From Pyxidicoccus fallax (lineage in GTDB: Bacteria; Myxococcota; Myxococcia; Myxococcales; Myxococcaceae), in the NCBI RefSeq assembly GCF_012933655.1, contig NZ_JABBJJ010000085.1, positions 1-39,455 of the forward strand: a stretch of 39,455 nt of DNA, written 5' to 3'. The position numbers and the translations under genes are program-made. Below are positions 32,696 to 39,455 of the stretch, one piece after another. Under the pieces are notes generated by a model. It saw only the letters and a list, made by a program, of their open reading frames with translations, had not been told where the DNA came from and did not search any database. Numbering within the stretch: position 1 is the first letter of the stretch; each line of letters starts with the position of its first letter.

Positions 32696-33172
32696 ATGCC
32701 CACGCGCTTCGTGAAGGGTGACCTGTTCCGCTGGCCCGGGTTGAAGGCCCTGGCCCATGGTTGCAACTGCGCTGGCGCCATGGGCAAGGGCATCGCCGTC
32801 GAGTTCCGGCAGCGGTTCCCGAGGATGTACGCCGAGTACAAGGAGCGCTGCGCGGACGGGCGCTTCCGGCCCGGGGACGTCTTCACCTGGACCGAGGACG
32901 GCGTGACGGTCTTCAACCTGGGGACGCAGAAGACGTGGCGGACGAAGGCGGAGCTGCCGGCCATCGAGGCCGCCGTCACCCGGATGGTGCGAGCCGCCGA
33001 GCAGCTCGGCATCCCGCGCATCGGCCTTCCCCGGATTGGCGCGGGACTGGGCGGTCTTCTCTGGGAGCCCATTCGCGCCATGCTGGAGCGCATCGGAGAG
33101 ACGACGCAGGTGGAGCTCCTCGTCTTCGAGGAGTTCCTGCCCGCCAGCACCGAGTCCGAAGGCGCTGGATGA
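32696..33172 (+). CDS. Macro-domain protein, DarG/TARG1-like
   Basis: This 158-residue protein is essentially one macro domain, the fold that binds ADP-ribose and in some classes removes it from proteins or DNA. The pattern is FVKGDLFRWPGLKALAHGCN, then AMGKGIAVEFRQRFPRMYAEY, then FRPGDVFTWTEDGVTVFNLG, TQKTWRTKAELPAIEAAV, and the loop RIGLPRIGAGLGGLLWEPIR. The GKGIA and GAGLGGL loops and the Lys/Trp segment are closest to DarG, the antitoxin that reverses DNA ADP-ribosylation. No DarT toxin is encoded in the window. The ATG at 32696 is chosen because the domain starts at once; its ribosome site is weak. A zinc-ribbon gene follows after 21 nt. Confidence 0.88.
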   Translation: MPTRFVKGDLFRWPGLKALAHGCNCAGAMGKGIAVEFRQRFPRMYAEYKERCADGRFRPGDVFTWTEDGVTVFNLGTQKTWRTKAELPAIEAAVTRMVRAAEQLGIPRIGLPRIGAGLGGLLWEPIRAMLERIGETTQVELLVFEEFLPASTESEGAG

Positions 33173-33193
33173 GACGAAGGAGGCGTGAGCAAG

Positions 33194-33568
33194 GTGGCTG
33201 CGTACAACTGGGTGGTCTTCCAGGCCACGTGCCCTGTCTGTGGCCGCGCTGCGCGGATGCGCGCTCAAGCACATGTGGCCTCGTCATTCGACGGAGATGA
33301 GCGCGGCCGGTTCGCGCACCGGGAATACGCGGTGGGGCAGCCCTTCCATTGGTGGCCGGAATCGCATCGGGCCTTCAGTGCGTGGCGCGACGCGGACGTG
33401 GTGACTCCGGACCTGGGAGACCCGGACTCCGTGGAGGAGGCCTGCTACACCGAGTGCTCGGAGTGCCAGGCGGAGCTGTACGCGGTGGTCGCGTTCCGCG
33501 TGAACGTGCCCGTCTCCATCAAGGAGGTCGGACCCGAGTCGGCCTGGCCTGTCCGCTACCCCCGGTGA
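33194..33568 (+). CDS. Small zinc-ribbon-like hypothetical protein
   Basis: This soluble protein of about 124 residues has no signal peptide and two CxxC pairs: TCPVCGRA near the start and ECSECQAE near residue 90. They could bind one zinc. Between them lies a His/Trp-rich segment (YAVGQPFHWWPESHRAFSAW). No family is recognised. The GTG at 33194 is ten bases after GGAGG; the GTG at 33185 is only one base from it and so is less likely. It follows the macro-domain gene closely on the same strand and is convergent with the EAL gene, with stop codons three bases apart. Confidence 0.7.
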   Translation: MAAYNWVVFQATCPVCGRAARMRAQAHVASSFDGDERGRFAHREYAVGQPFHWWPESHRAFSAWRDADVVTPDLGDPDSVEEACYTECSECQAELYAVVAFRVNVPVSIKEVGPESAWPVRYPR

Positions 33569-33571
33569 GGG

Positions 33572-34759
33572 TCACCGCGGCGCGCGTTGCTCCAGCAGCT
33601 CCGTGGACCGGTGGATGAGCTGCTTCATCGTCACGGTGCCCAGGAACCGTCCCTGCGCATCCGTCACCACCACCGGGTCATAGAGGCACTCCGGTGTGCG
33701 CTTCATGGCCAGCCGCGCCAACGTGGTGATGGCCAGGCGCTCCTCCACCACGAGCGGGTTCCGGTCCGGCGTGGCCGTGCGCTGCCGCATCACCAGTGCC
33801 TGGGGGCGTTCGCTGTCGTCCAGCAGGACGACGTGGCCGAGCTGCGGCGCCTGCTGGAACAGTCCGTCCAGTTCCCTCGCGGTCATGGACACGTCCACGC
33901 ACATGCGGCGGATGACCATGCTGCCCACCGTCTCGTCGTGCTCGCCCTCGCGGAAGTCCAGCGCCCGCATCGCCTGGTGGCGCCGCTCCTCGAAGTCTCC
34001 GGCGGGCCGCACCGGCACCGACGCCGGACGCGCCACGAGGTAGCCCTGCACGTGGCGGATGCCCAGCCGCAGCAGCACCGCCAGCTCGTCCCACGTCTCC
34101 ACGCCCTCGGCGATGAGCACCGCGTCCACGCTGCGCGCGAAGTCCACCAGCGACTTCACCAGGTGCTGCGGGTAGCTGTGCCGGTGGATGTTCCGCACCA
34201 GCGCCTGGTCCAGCTTGATGAACTGCGGCGCGCTGTACACCAGCGTCACCAGCCCCGAGTGCCCCGCGCCGAAGTCATCCAGCGCAATCCCGAAGCCCTG
34301 CGCCGCGTACTGGCGCGTCAGCCGCTGAATCAGCTCCGTGTCCTCGAACGCCGCCTTCTCCGTGATTTCCAGCACCAGGTGCCGCGGATTCAATCCGTAG
34401 CGCGCCAGCAGCTCCACCGTGGAGCCGTCGCCGAAGCGCGGGTCGCTCAGCACGTCCGGGCTGACGTTGAAGAAGAAGGGCGCGCGCCGCTGCTCATCCG
34501 GCAGCGTGGAGATACAGCGCAGCGCGGACGTCCAGCACGCGCGCTCCAGCTCCCACGTGAAGCCCTCCGCGCGCGCCTGTGTGAAGAGCACGTGCGGCTC
34601 CCGCCATTCTCCGGGCCCTCGTGACAGCACCTCATGGCCAATCACTTCGCCATGGCGCAGGTCCACGATGGGCTGGAACACGGAGGTGACACTGGGCTCA
34701 TCGCCGTTCCACAGCCAGTCAGGTGCTCGAGCAGAGGCGCGGGAGGGGGAGCGGCTCAT
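33572..34759 (-). CDS. EAL-domain c-di-GMP phosphodiesterase with C-terminal CBS-like region
   Basis: This 395-residue cytoplasmic protein hydrolyses cyclic di-GMP if active. The EAL domain covers about residues 20-260. The usual metal and catalytic residues are present: ExL in GHEVLSRG, Asn in NVSPDVL, Glu in LEITEKAAF, DD in ALDDFGAGHSGL, Lys in FIKLDQALV, Glu in IAEGVETW and Gln in VQGYLVARP. The C-terminal 120 residues form a CBS-pair-like unit (VSMTARELDGLFQQAPQLGH, YDPVVVTDAQGRFLGTVTMK), a likely adenine-nucleotide sensor. No transmembrane segment or GGDEF domain is present. TACACT ends eight bases before the ATG and there is no ribosome site, so the mRNA may be leaderless. Confidence 0.92.
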   Translation of the reverse strand: MSRSPSRASARAPDWLWNGDEPSVTSVFQPIVDLRHGEVIGHEVLSRGPGEWREPHVLFTQARAEGFTWELERACWTSALRCISTLPDEQRRAPFFFNVSPDVLSDPRFGDGSTVELLARYGLNPRHLVLEITEKAAFEDTELIQRLTRQYAAQGFGIALDDFGAGHSGLVTLVYSAPQFIKLDQALVRNIHRHSYPQHLVKSLVDFARSVDAVLIAEGVETWDELAVLLRLGIRHVQGYLVARPASVPVRPAGDFEERRHQAMRALDFREGEHDETVGSMVIRRMCVDVSMTARELDGLFQQAPQLGHVVLLDDSERPQALVMRQRTATPDRNPLVVEERLAITTLARLAMKRTPECLYDPVVVTDAQGRFLGTVTMKQLIHRSTELLEQRAPR

Positions 34760-34767
34760 GTGGGGAA

Positions 34768-34796
34768 AGTGTAGCCCATGCGGCCGACGGCTTCAG
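34768..34796 (-). promoter_or_regulatory. Predicted promoter of the EAL gene, leaderless arrangement
   Basis: On the minus strand CTGAAG (34791-34796), 17 bp, TACACT (34768-34773), then eight bases to the ATG. The boxes match three and four of six consensus bases. The predicted start is at or next to the first codon. Confidence 0.4.
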
Positions 34797-34868
34797 GCCC
34801 GTCCGGTGAGCGTGCTGAGAAAACCCCATTACGGCCGGGCAACGGCCCCTCTTCCTGCTCCCCCTATC

Positions 34869-36089
34869 TCACTCTCGAACCCCGCGATTTTCCTTGGACT
34901 TCGGGGTCTCTCCTGCCCCCGCGAGCGGGTCCACCGTCGCCGGCGCGACGCCCGGCGTCACGGACAGGGCGGCCTGGGTGGCGACCGAATCCAGGGACTG
35001 TCCCTCCTCCCACTGCACGGAGGACAGGGCGCGGAAGCGGCGGGCGAGCGCCGACAGCTCGGCCGCCTTGAGCTGCGCCTGTCCACTGCGCAACGACAGC
35101 AGCGCCACGCGCGCCCGCTCCAGCAGGGCCACCTCCGCGCGCAGCCTCGCGAGGATTCGCTCGCGCCGGCCCTTCAGCTCACCCAGGCGCTCCACTTCCT
35201 CCGCCAGCGACGCCGCGGCCAGCTCCAACTGCCGCCGCGCCACCGCGTCCGTGCTGGCGCGGGCGCTGCGCTCCAAATCCTCGCGCTCCGCTTGCAGCTC
35301 CGCCTGCGCGCGTTCCTCCAGCTGCGCCTCCACGCCGGCCCACTCCGAGGCCAGCTCCACCGCGTCGCGAGTAATCCGGGCCAGCGTGCGGGCCAGCTCC
35401 TCGCGCGCCGGCTCGCGCGGCAGCAGGGCGAGCGACTGCCCGCATTGCCGGTAGAGGGACAGGGCGCGCTCGCACAGGGTGCGGAAGTCGCCCGCGAGCC
35501 GGGGCAGCAGCTCCTCGGCGCGCGCCTCCACCGGGTCCGCGGACAGCCCCAGGTGCGCGGCCGACGCGCTCAGCCCCATGAAGAGGCCGAGGATGCCGCC
35601 CACCACGCCCACCCGCAGCAGGGCCGGCGTGGCCACGTCCGTGAGCCGCGCGGAGAAGACCTCCGCCACCTCGAGCCCGCCCAGCGTGAGCCCCGCGCCC
35701 AGCGCCGCCCCGAGGCCGAAGTGCACGAGGGTGGGGCGGGCCTCCGCCACCTGTCCCTCCTCGCCCCGCTCGTTGAGCCGCGCGCGCACCAGCAGCGCCC
35801 CCGCCGCCGCCGCGCTGCACGCCACCGTCCACGCGGGCGCCATGCCCAGCGCGTACGGCAGCGCGGTGAGCAGCACCCCCAGGCCGCCCAGGAGCACCCG
35901 GTCCCATCGGTCTCCCCGCGCGCACGCCACCACCACCGCGGCGGGAACGAGCCACGCCAGCGGCACCGGCAGGCCCACGCGCAGGGTGGCGAGGTGCACG
36001 AGTCCCGCCGCCGCCCCCGCGGCGAGGGCGCGCGTGACGGTGCGCTCGAAGGCTTCACGGTGATGGAATTGCAATATGGTGGCGCTCAT
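34869..36089 (-). CDS. Multi-pass membrane protein with long coiled-coil C-terminus
   Basis: I do not recognise this 406-residue protein. The first half has about six hydrophobic helices (for example AWLVPAAVVVACA and LRVGVVGGILGLFMGLSASA). The second half is a long charged helix, very probably coiled coil (for example VEAQLEERAQAELQAEREDL). The layout loosely recalls FUSC-type membrane proteins, but no family motif is clear. I start at the ATG at 36089, three bases after GGGGTG; a GTG two codons upstream is also open. It precedes the EAL gene on the same strand by 109 nt, and that gap contains a 5-bp-stem hairpin. Co-function with c-di-GMP turnover is possible but not shown. Confidence 0.72.
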   Translation of the reverse strand: MSATILQFHHREAFERTVTRALAAGAAAGLVHLATLRVGLPVPLAWLVPAAVVVACARGDRWDRVLLGGLGVLLTALPYALGMAPAWTVACSAAAAGALLVRARLNERGEEGQVAEARPTLVHFGLGAALGAGLTLGGLEVAEVFSARLTDVATPALLRVGVVGGILGLFMGLSASAAHLGLSADPVEARAEELLPRLAGDFRTLCERALSLYRQCGQSLALLPREPAREELARTLARITRDAVELASEWAGVEAQLEERAQAELQAEREDLERSARASTDAVARRQLELAAASLAEEVERLGELKGRRERILARLRAEVALLERARVALLSLRSGQAQLKAAELSALARRFRALSSVQWEEGQSLDSVATQAALSVTPGVAPATVDPLAGAGETPKSKENRGVRE

Positions 36090-36163
36090 CGACACCCCAC
36101 GGCTACGGACACCGGGTAGGGATTCCCCCCTTTCACGCGCGGGCGAATAAAAAGGTCTCCCCG

Positions 36164-37192
36164 ATGAGCGCGCTTCCCATTCCCGAGACGATGCGAGCGC
36201 TGGTCCTCACCGCCTACGACGGGCGGAAGGACTCCCTCCAGGTGGAGACGCGGCCCGTGCCGCGGCCGTCTCCGAGCCAGGTGCTGGTGCGGATGGCCGC
36301 ATCTCCCATCAACCCGGCGGACCTGATGTTCATCCGGGGGCTGTACGGCCTGAGGAAGCCGCTGCCCACGGTGCCGGGCCTGGAGGGGTGTGGCACGGTG
36401 GTGGCGGCCGGCGGCGTCACCGGGCGGCTGCTGGTGGGCCGGCGCGTGGCCTGCGGCGCCCCCACCGAAGGGGACGGGCTGTGGGCGGAGTACGCGGTGG
36501 TGGGAGTGCCGCAGTGCGTCCCGCTGCGCTCGCACATCTCCGACGAGCAGGGGGCGAGCCTCCTCATCAACCCCGTCACGGCGTGGGCGCTGATGGAGCG
36601 CGCGAAGGAGGGCGGGCACGGGGCGCTGGTCCAGTCGGCGGCGGCGAGCGCCCTGGGGCGCATGCTGCTGGCGCTGGCGAAGCGCGAGAAGCTGCCCATG
36701 GTGCACGTGGTGGGGCGCCCGGAGCAGGTGGAGCTGCTGCGCAAGTCGGGCGCCGAGCACGTGCTCAGCAGCCATGAGCCGGAGTTCGAGGAGCGGCTGC
36801 GGCGCTTGTGCCACGAGCTGAAGGTGTCGCTCGCCTTCGACGCGGTGGGCGGGCGCCTCACCGGGCAGCTCATGCGCGCCCTCGTCGATGGGGGCACCGT
36901 CATCGTCCACGGCCTCCTGTCCGAGCAGGAGTGCCGCATCCACCCGGGCGACTTCATCTTCGGCGACAAGAAGGTGGAGGGCTTCTGGCTGGAGCGCTGG
37001 GCCCGCGTGGGCCCCGGCAAGGAGAAGCTCAAGGCGCGGATGGTGGTGCCCTCGCTGGTGGGCCGCGTGCTGGAGACGCCGGTGCGCGCGCGCCTGCCGC
37101 TGGAGTCCGCGGGCGAGGCGGTGCGCATCGCCTCGTCGGACAGGACGGCCGGCAAGGTGCTCTTCCTGCCAGCCCAGGGCGCCGCGGCGTAG
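36164..37192 (+). CDS. MDR-family oxidoreductase resembling 2-enoyl thioester reductase
   Basis: This 342-residue NAD(P)H-dependent reductase belongs to the zinc-free medium-chain dehydrogenase/reductase superfamily. The N-terminal domain has SPINPADLMFIRGLYG, like the active-site segment of MECR/ETR enoyl reductases, then PTVPGLEGCGTVVAAG. The Rossmann segment VQSAAASALGRMLLALAKRE replaces the classic GxGxxG in the way seen in enoyl thioester reductases. The substrate segment SLAFDAVGGRLTGQLMRAL and the ending GEAVRIASSDRTAGKVLF also fit. It may act in fatty-acid metabolism or as a quinone reductase; sequence alone cannot decide. It is divergent from the membrane coiled-coil gene and convergent with ybaK, with stops three bases apart. 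Confidence 0.82.
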   Translation: MSALPIPETMRALVLTAYDGRKDSLQVETRPVPRPSPSQVLVRMAASPINPADLMFIRGLYGLRKPLPTVPGLEGCGTVVAAGGVTGRLLVGRRVACGAPTEGDGLWAEYAVVGVPQCVPLRSHISDEQGASLLINPVTAWALMERAKEGGHGALVQSAAASALGRMLLALAKREKLPMVHVVGRPEQVELLRKSGAEHVLSSHEPEFEERLRRLCHELKVSLAFDAVGGRLTGQLMRALVDGGTVIVHGLLSEQECRIHPGDFIFGDKKVEGFWLERWARVGPGKEKLKARMVVPSLVGRVLETPVRARLPLESAGEAVRIASSDRTAGKVLFLPAQGAAA

Positions 37193-37195
37193 GCC

Positions 37196-37672
37196 TCAGA
37201 CCTTGTCGCGCGAGATGGGGCCCACCTTCGCCTTCGTCACCCGCAGGTAGTCCGCCGGGGACAGCACGAGCTGCGTGCCGCGCACGCCCGCGGACACCGC
37301 CACCACGTCGAACAGCTCCAGCGTCTCGTCGACGAAGACGGGGTAGTCCTTCTTGCCGCCAATGGCGGTGCAGCCGCCGCGCACGTAGCCGGTGAGCGGC
37401 TGCAGCTCCTTGAGGGGCACGGTGTCCACCTTGCGGTCGCCGGTGAGCCGGGCCAGCGCCTTCAAGTCCAGCTCCGCGTTGCCGGGCACCACCGCCATCA
37501 GCACGCCCGTGCGGTCTCCGCGCGCCACCAGCGTCTTGAAGACCTGCTCGGCGGGCATGCCCACCTTCGCGGCCACCGACTCCGCGGACAAATCGTCCGG
37601 GTCCACCTCGTAGTCGCGCAGCTCGTACTTCACGCCGAGCGAGTCCAGGATGCGGGCGGCGTTTGTCTTCAC
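37196..37672 (-). CDS. ybaK: Cys-tRNA(Pro)/Cys-tRNA(Cys) deacylase YbaK/EbsC
   Basis: This enzyme hydrolyses cysteine mischarged on tRNA(Pro), a trans-editing activity. The 158-residue frame has the INS-superfamily pattern: TNAARILDSLGVKYELRDYE, then LSAESVAAKVGMPAEQVFKT, LVARGDRTGVLMAVVPGNAE and the catalytic-site region GYVRGGCTAIGGKKDYPVFV. No signal peptide is present. It starts four bases after the purK stop, so it is the third gene of the purE-purK-ybaK transcript. Confidence 0.92.
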   Translation of the reverse strand: MKTNAARILDSLGVKYELRDYEVDPDDLSAESVAAKVGMPAEQVFKTLVARGDRTGVLMAVVPGNAELDLKALARLTGDRKVDTVPLKELQPLTGYVRGGCTAIGGKKDYPVFVDETLELFDVVAVSAGVRGTQLVLSPADYLRVTKAKVGPISRDKV

Positions 37673-37676
37673 GGCC

Positions 37677-38819
37677 TCAGACTCCCAGGGCGGTGGCCGC
37701 GGCCTTCACCCGCGCGAGCGCGTCCTCGGGCGTGCTTCCCACCGCGGACAGGTGCCCCATCTTCCGTCCCTTGCGCGCGTCCCGCTTGCCGTACAGGTGC
37801 AGCCGGACGCCGGGCATGGCCAGCACGTCCTCGAAGCGCGGGCCGCCCTCCTTCAGCCACAAGTCACCCAGCAGGTTGACGATGGCCGCCGGGCGCACCA
37901 CCTCCACCGAGCCCAGCGGCAGGTTGCACGCCGCGCGCACCGCCTGCTCGAACTGGGACGTGAGGCACGCCACCTCCGTGGAGTGGAAGCTGTTGTGCGG
38001 GCGCGGCGCCAGCTCGTTGACGAGCAGGCTCCCGTCGCGCAACAGGAACATCTCCACCACCAGCAGGCCCTCCACCTGGAGCGCCTCGGTGATGGCGCGC
38101 GCCACCTCCGTGGCCCGCGCGGAGACCTTCTCCGGCAGCGGCCCCGGCAACAGCGACCACGCGAGGATGCGCTCCTCGTGGTGGTTGTAGGCGGGCGGGT
38201 ACACGGCCGTCTCGCCCCTGGGGCTGCGCGCCACCAGCACGGACAGCTCGGACTGCAAGTCGAGCGCGGCCTCCACCACCACGGAGCGCTCGCCCAGCTC
38301 CTGCCACGCGGTGGGGGCATCGGCCGAGGACGTCACCTCCACCTGGCCGCGGCCGTCATAGCCGCCCTCGCTGGACTTCACGAAGCAGCGGCCGCCCAGC
38401 GCGCCAATCGCCTCGGCCAGCTCGGCGGCGGAGTGGGCCTCGCGCCAGGGGCCCAGGGGGAAGCCTCCCTGGGCGAGCCAGCCCTTCTGCCGGCCGCGGT
38501 GCTGCACCACGCGCAGCACGTCCGCGCCCGGGCGCATGGGCGCATGGCGGGCCACGGCCTCCAGCGTGGACAGGGCGACCTTCTCGATTTCGAGCGTCAC
38601 CGTGTCGCTGCCGCGCGCCAGCTTCTCGGCGGCGCCCTCGTCCGCGAAGGAAGCGGTGATGCACTCGTCCACCACCGACAGGGCGGGGCAGGTGGCGTCC
38701 GGATCCAACGCCTTCACCTGGAAGCCCAGCGTGCGCGCCGCCAGCGCCATCATCCGCCCCAGCTGACCGCCGCCGAGGATGCCAATCGTCCCGCCAGGGA
38801 GCACCACGCGCGACTTCAT
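37677..38819 (-). CDS. purK: N5-carboxyaminoimidazole ribonucleotide synthase PurK
   Basis: PurK uses ATP and bicarbonate to convert AIR to N5-CAIR in purine synthesis. The 380-residue ATP-grasp protein has [20 protein letters not shown] at the start, the ATP-grasp loop [14 protein letters not shown] and the late motif [17 protein letters not shown] few positions differ from the usual family, such as LEIEKVA where EFENVP is common. GGGAGA precedes the ATG inside the end of purE; the ATG overlaps the purE stop by four bases. ybaK follows. Confidence 0.95.
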   Translation of the reverse strand: MKSRVVLPGGTIGILGGGQLGRMMALAARTLGFQVKALDPDATCPALSVVDECITASFADEGAAEKLARGSDTVTLEIEKVALSTLEAVARHAPMRPGADVLRVVQHRGRQKGWLAQGGFPLGPWREAHSAAELAEAIGALGGRCFVKSSEGGYDGRGQVEVTSSADAPTAWQELGERSVVVEAALDLQSELSVLVARSPRGETAVYPPAYNHHEERILAWSLLPGPLPEKVSARATEVARAITEALQVEGLLVVEMFLLRDGSLLVNELAPRPHNSFHSTEVACLTSQFEQAVRAACNLPLGSVEVVRPAAIVNLLGDLWLKEGGPRFEDVLAMPGVRLHLYGKRDARKGRKMGHLSAVGSTPEDALARVKAAATALGV

Positions 38820-39313
38820 GAAATCTCCCGGTGCGCCAGCACCTCGTCGGTGCGCGCCTTGCGCCAGGCCGCGAGCCGCTCGCGCAGCTCGGGGTACTTC
38901 AGGCAGAGGATGGCCGCGGCATGCAGGGCCGCGTTGGCGGCGCCCGGCTTGCCGATGGCCTGCGTGCCCACGGGCACGCCCTTGGGCATCTGGACGATGG
39001 ACAGGAGCGCGTCCAGCCCGCTCAGCAGCGTGGTGGGCATGGGCACGCCGATGACGGGCAGCAGCGTCTTGCTGGACACCATGCCGGGCAGGTGGGCGGC
39101 CCCTCCCGCGGCGGCGATGATGACGGACAGCCCGCGCGACTCCGCGGTGGACGCGTACTCCATCATCCAGTCCGGGGTGCGGTGGGCGGACACCACACGG
39201 ACCTCGTGGGGAATCGCCAGCTCCTTGAGGATGTCCACGCCGGGCTGCAGGTACTCCAAGTCACTCCTGCCGCCCATGATGACCCCGACCCAGGGGGTGA
39301 CCGTGCTCGCCAT
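38816..39313 (-). CDS. purE: N5-CAIR mutase PurE
   Basis: PurE moves the carboxyl group of N5-CAIR to give CAIR, the step after PurK. The 165-residue length fits the bacterial class I enzyme. Motifs are [28 protein letters not shown] (AHR signature), [17 protein letters not shown] and [18 protein letters not shown]. It is first in the purE-purK-ybaK operon. The ATG at 39313 follows GGAGG by 11 bases, and a promoter-like element lies about 50 bases upstream. Confidence 0.96.
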   Translation of the reverse strand: MASTVTPWVGVIMGGRSDLEYLQPGVDILKELAIPHEVRVVSAHRTPDWMMEYASTAESRGLSVIIAAAGGAAHLPGMVSSKTLLPVIGVPMPTTLLSGLDALLSIVQMPKGVPVGTQAIGKPGAANAALHAAAILCLKYPELRERLAAWRKARTDEVLAHREIS

Positions 39314-39363
39314 GTGGTGTGCGCGCCTCCGTGCGCTCTCCGGCCGAAGGCTGGAGCAACGCG

Positions 39364-39393
39364 GAGATAGGGCGGGGGGATTCCATCGGTCAA
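39364..39393 (-). promoter_or_regulatory. Promoter-like element for purE-purK-ybaK
   Basis: On the minus strand TTGACC (39388-39393) is followed after 18 bp by TATCTC (39364-39369), with five and three of six matches. The layout resembles the TPR-gene promoter at 13517-13545. The leader would be about 45 nt. I see no purine riboswitch or clear PurR-type palindrome in the remaining 60 bases. Confidence 0.45.
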
Positions 39394-39455
39394 CACGGAA
39401 GGTGAGGGCACTCCTCCGGCGGGGCCTCCGTGGCCCGCCCGGCCCCCCGCCGAGC

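Noticed and set aside
32696-33568. A complete DarT-DarG toxin-antitoxin system
   Set aside because: Only the macro domain is DarG-like. The neighbouring protein is a 124-residue zinc-ribbon type and lacks DarT features.
39314-39455. Purine riboswitch or PurR operator upstream of purE
   Set aside because: The short leader shows no conserved riboswitch core and no clear palindrome; only a weak sigma-70-like promoter is supported.

Overview
The window looks like a chromosomal contig from a myxobacterium, most likely Myxococcaceae (Myxococcus, Corallococcus or Pyxidicoccus type). The DNA is very GC-rich with strongly GC-biased third codon positions, so long spurious open frames lie opposite most genes. 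The content fits as well: a sigma-54 enhancer-binding response regulator, a very large hybrid histidine kinase, several TPR, FHA and cyclic-nucleotide-type regulators, PilZ and EAL proteins, and many lipoproteins. I see no rRNA, tRNA, CRISPR array, insertion sequence, prophage or replication origin. The first 19 bases are almost identical to the Tn5/Nextera mosaic end, so the left edge is a sequencing-adapter remnant and not genome.

Left block (1-7.7 kb, all minus strand). In transcription order: tldD, pmbA (tldE), a ParB/sulfiredoxin-fold protein, a sigma-54-dependent response regulator, then gspC and gspD of a type II secretion system. gspD runs off the contig start. A full-consensus sigma-54 promoter lies about 32 bp upstream of gspC, with inverted repeats further upstream. 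This suggests that the adjacent regulator drives the secretion operon.

Second block (7.9-19.6 kb). Plus-strand FHA-TM-TPR, TPR-double-cNMP-binding-domain and small NTF2-like genes form a signalling cluster. It ends at a strong bidirectional terminator against a convergent TPR membrane protein. Divergent from that protein is a 1283-residue kinase with two complete kinase cores and two receivers. A homoserine-kinase-like phosphotransferase, an NTF2-like lipoprotein and a DUF2505 protein follow.

Third block (19.7-30.3 kb). A membrane HELAH metalloprotease with a helical-repeat tail is divergent from a PilZ gene that overlaps a DUF192 lipoprotein gene. Next is a two-gene unit: a collagen-like/PhoX (DUF839) lipoprotein and a di-heme cytochrome. 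Then comes another overlapping pair: a membrane protein carrying a six-CxxC DnaJ-type zinc domain, and a small PEGA-domain protein with a His/Cys motif. A strong 12-bp-stem terminator ends this block.

Right block (30.3-39.4 kb). A secreted protein with an array of about 60-73-residue repeats, in visibly less GC-rich DNA, is divergent from a DarG-like macro-domain gene and a zinc-ribbon gene. These are followed by an EAL-CBS phosphodiesterase, a membrane coiled-coil protein, an enoyl-reductase-like MDR enzyme, and the minus-strand purE-purK-ybaK housekeeping operon.

The points most worth following up are the sigma-54/T2SS regulatory arrangement, the collagen-PhoX plus cytochrome pair, the DnaJ-zinc/PEGA pair, the FHA/cNMP-fold cluster (whose cNMP domains lack the canonical arginine), and the orphan macro-domain pair. 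All functions are read from sequence motifs alone.
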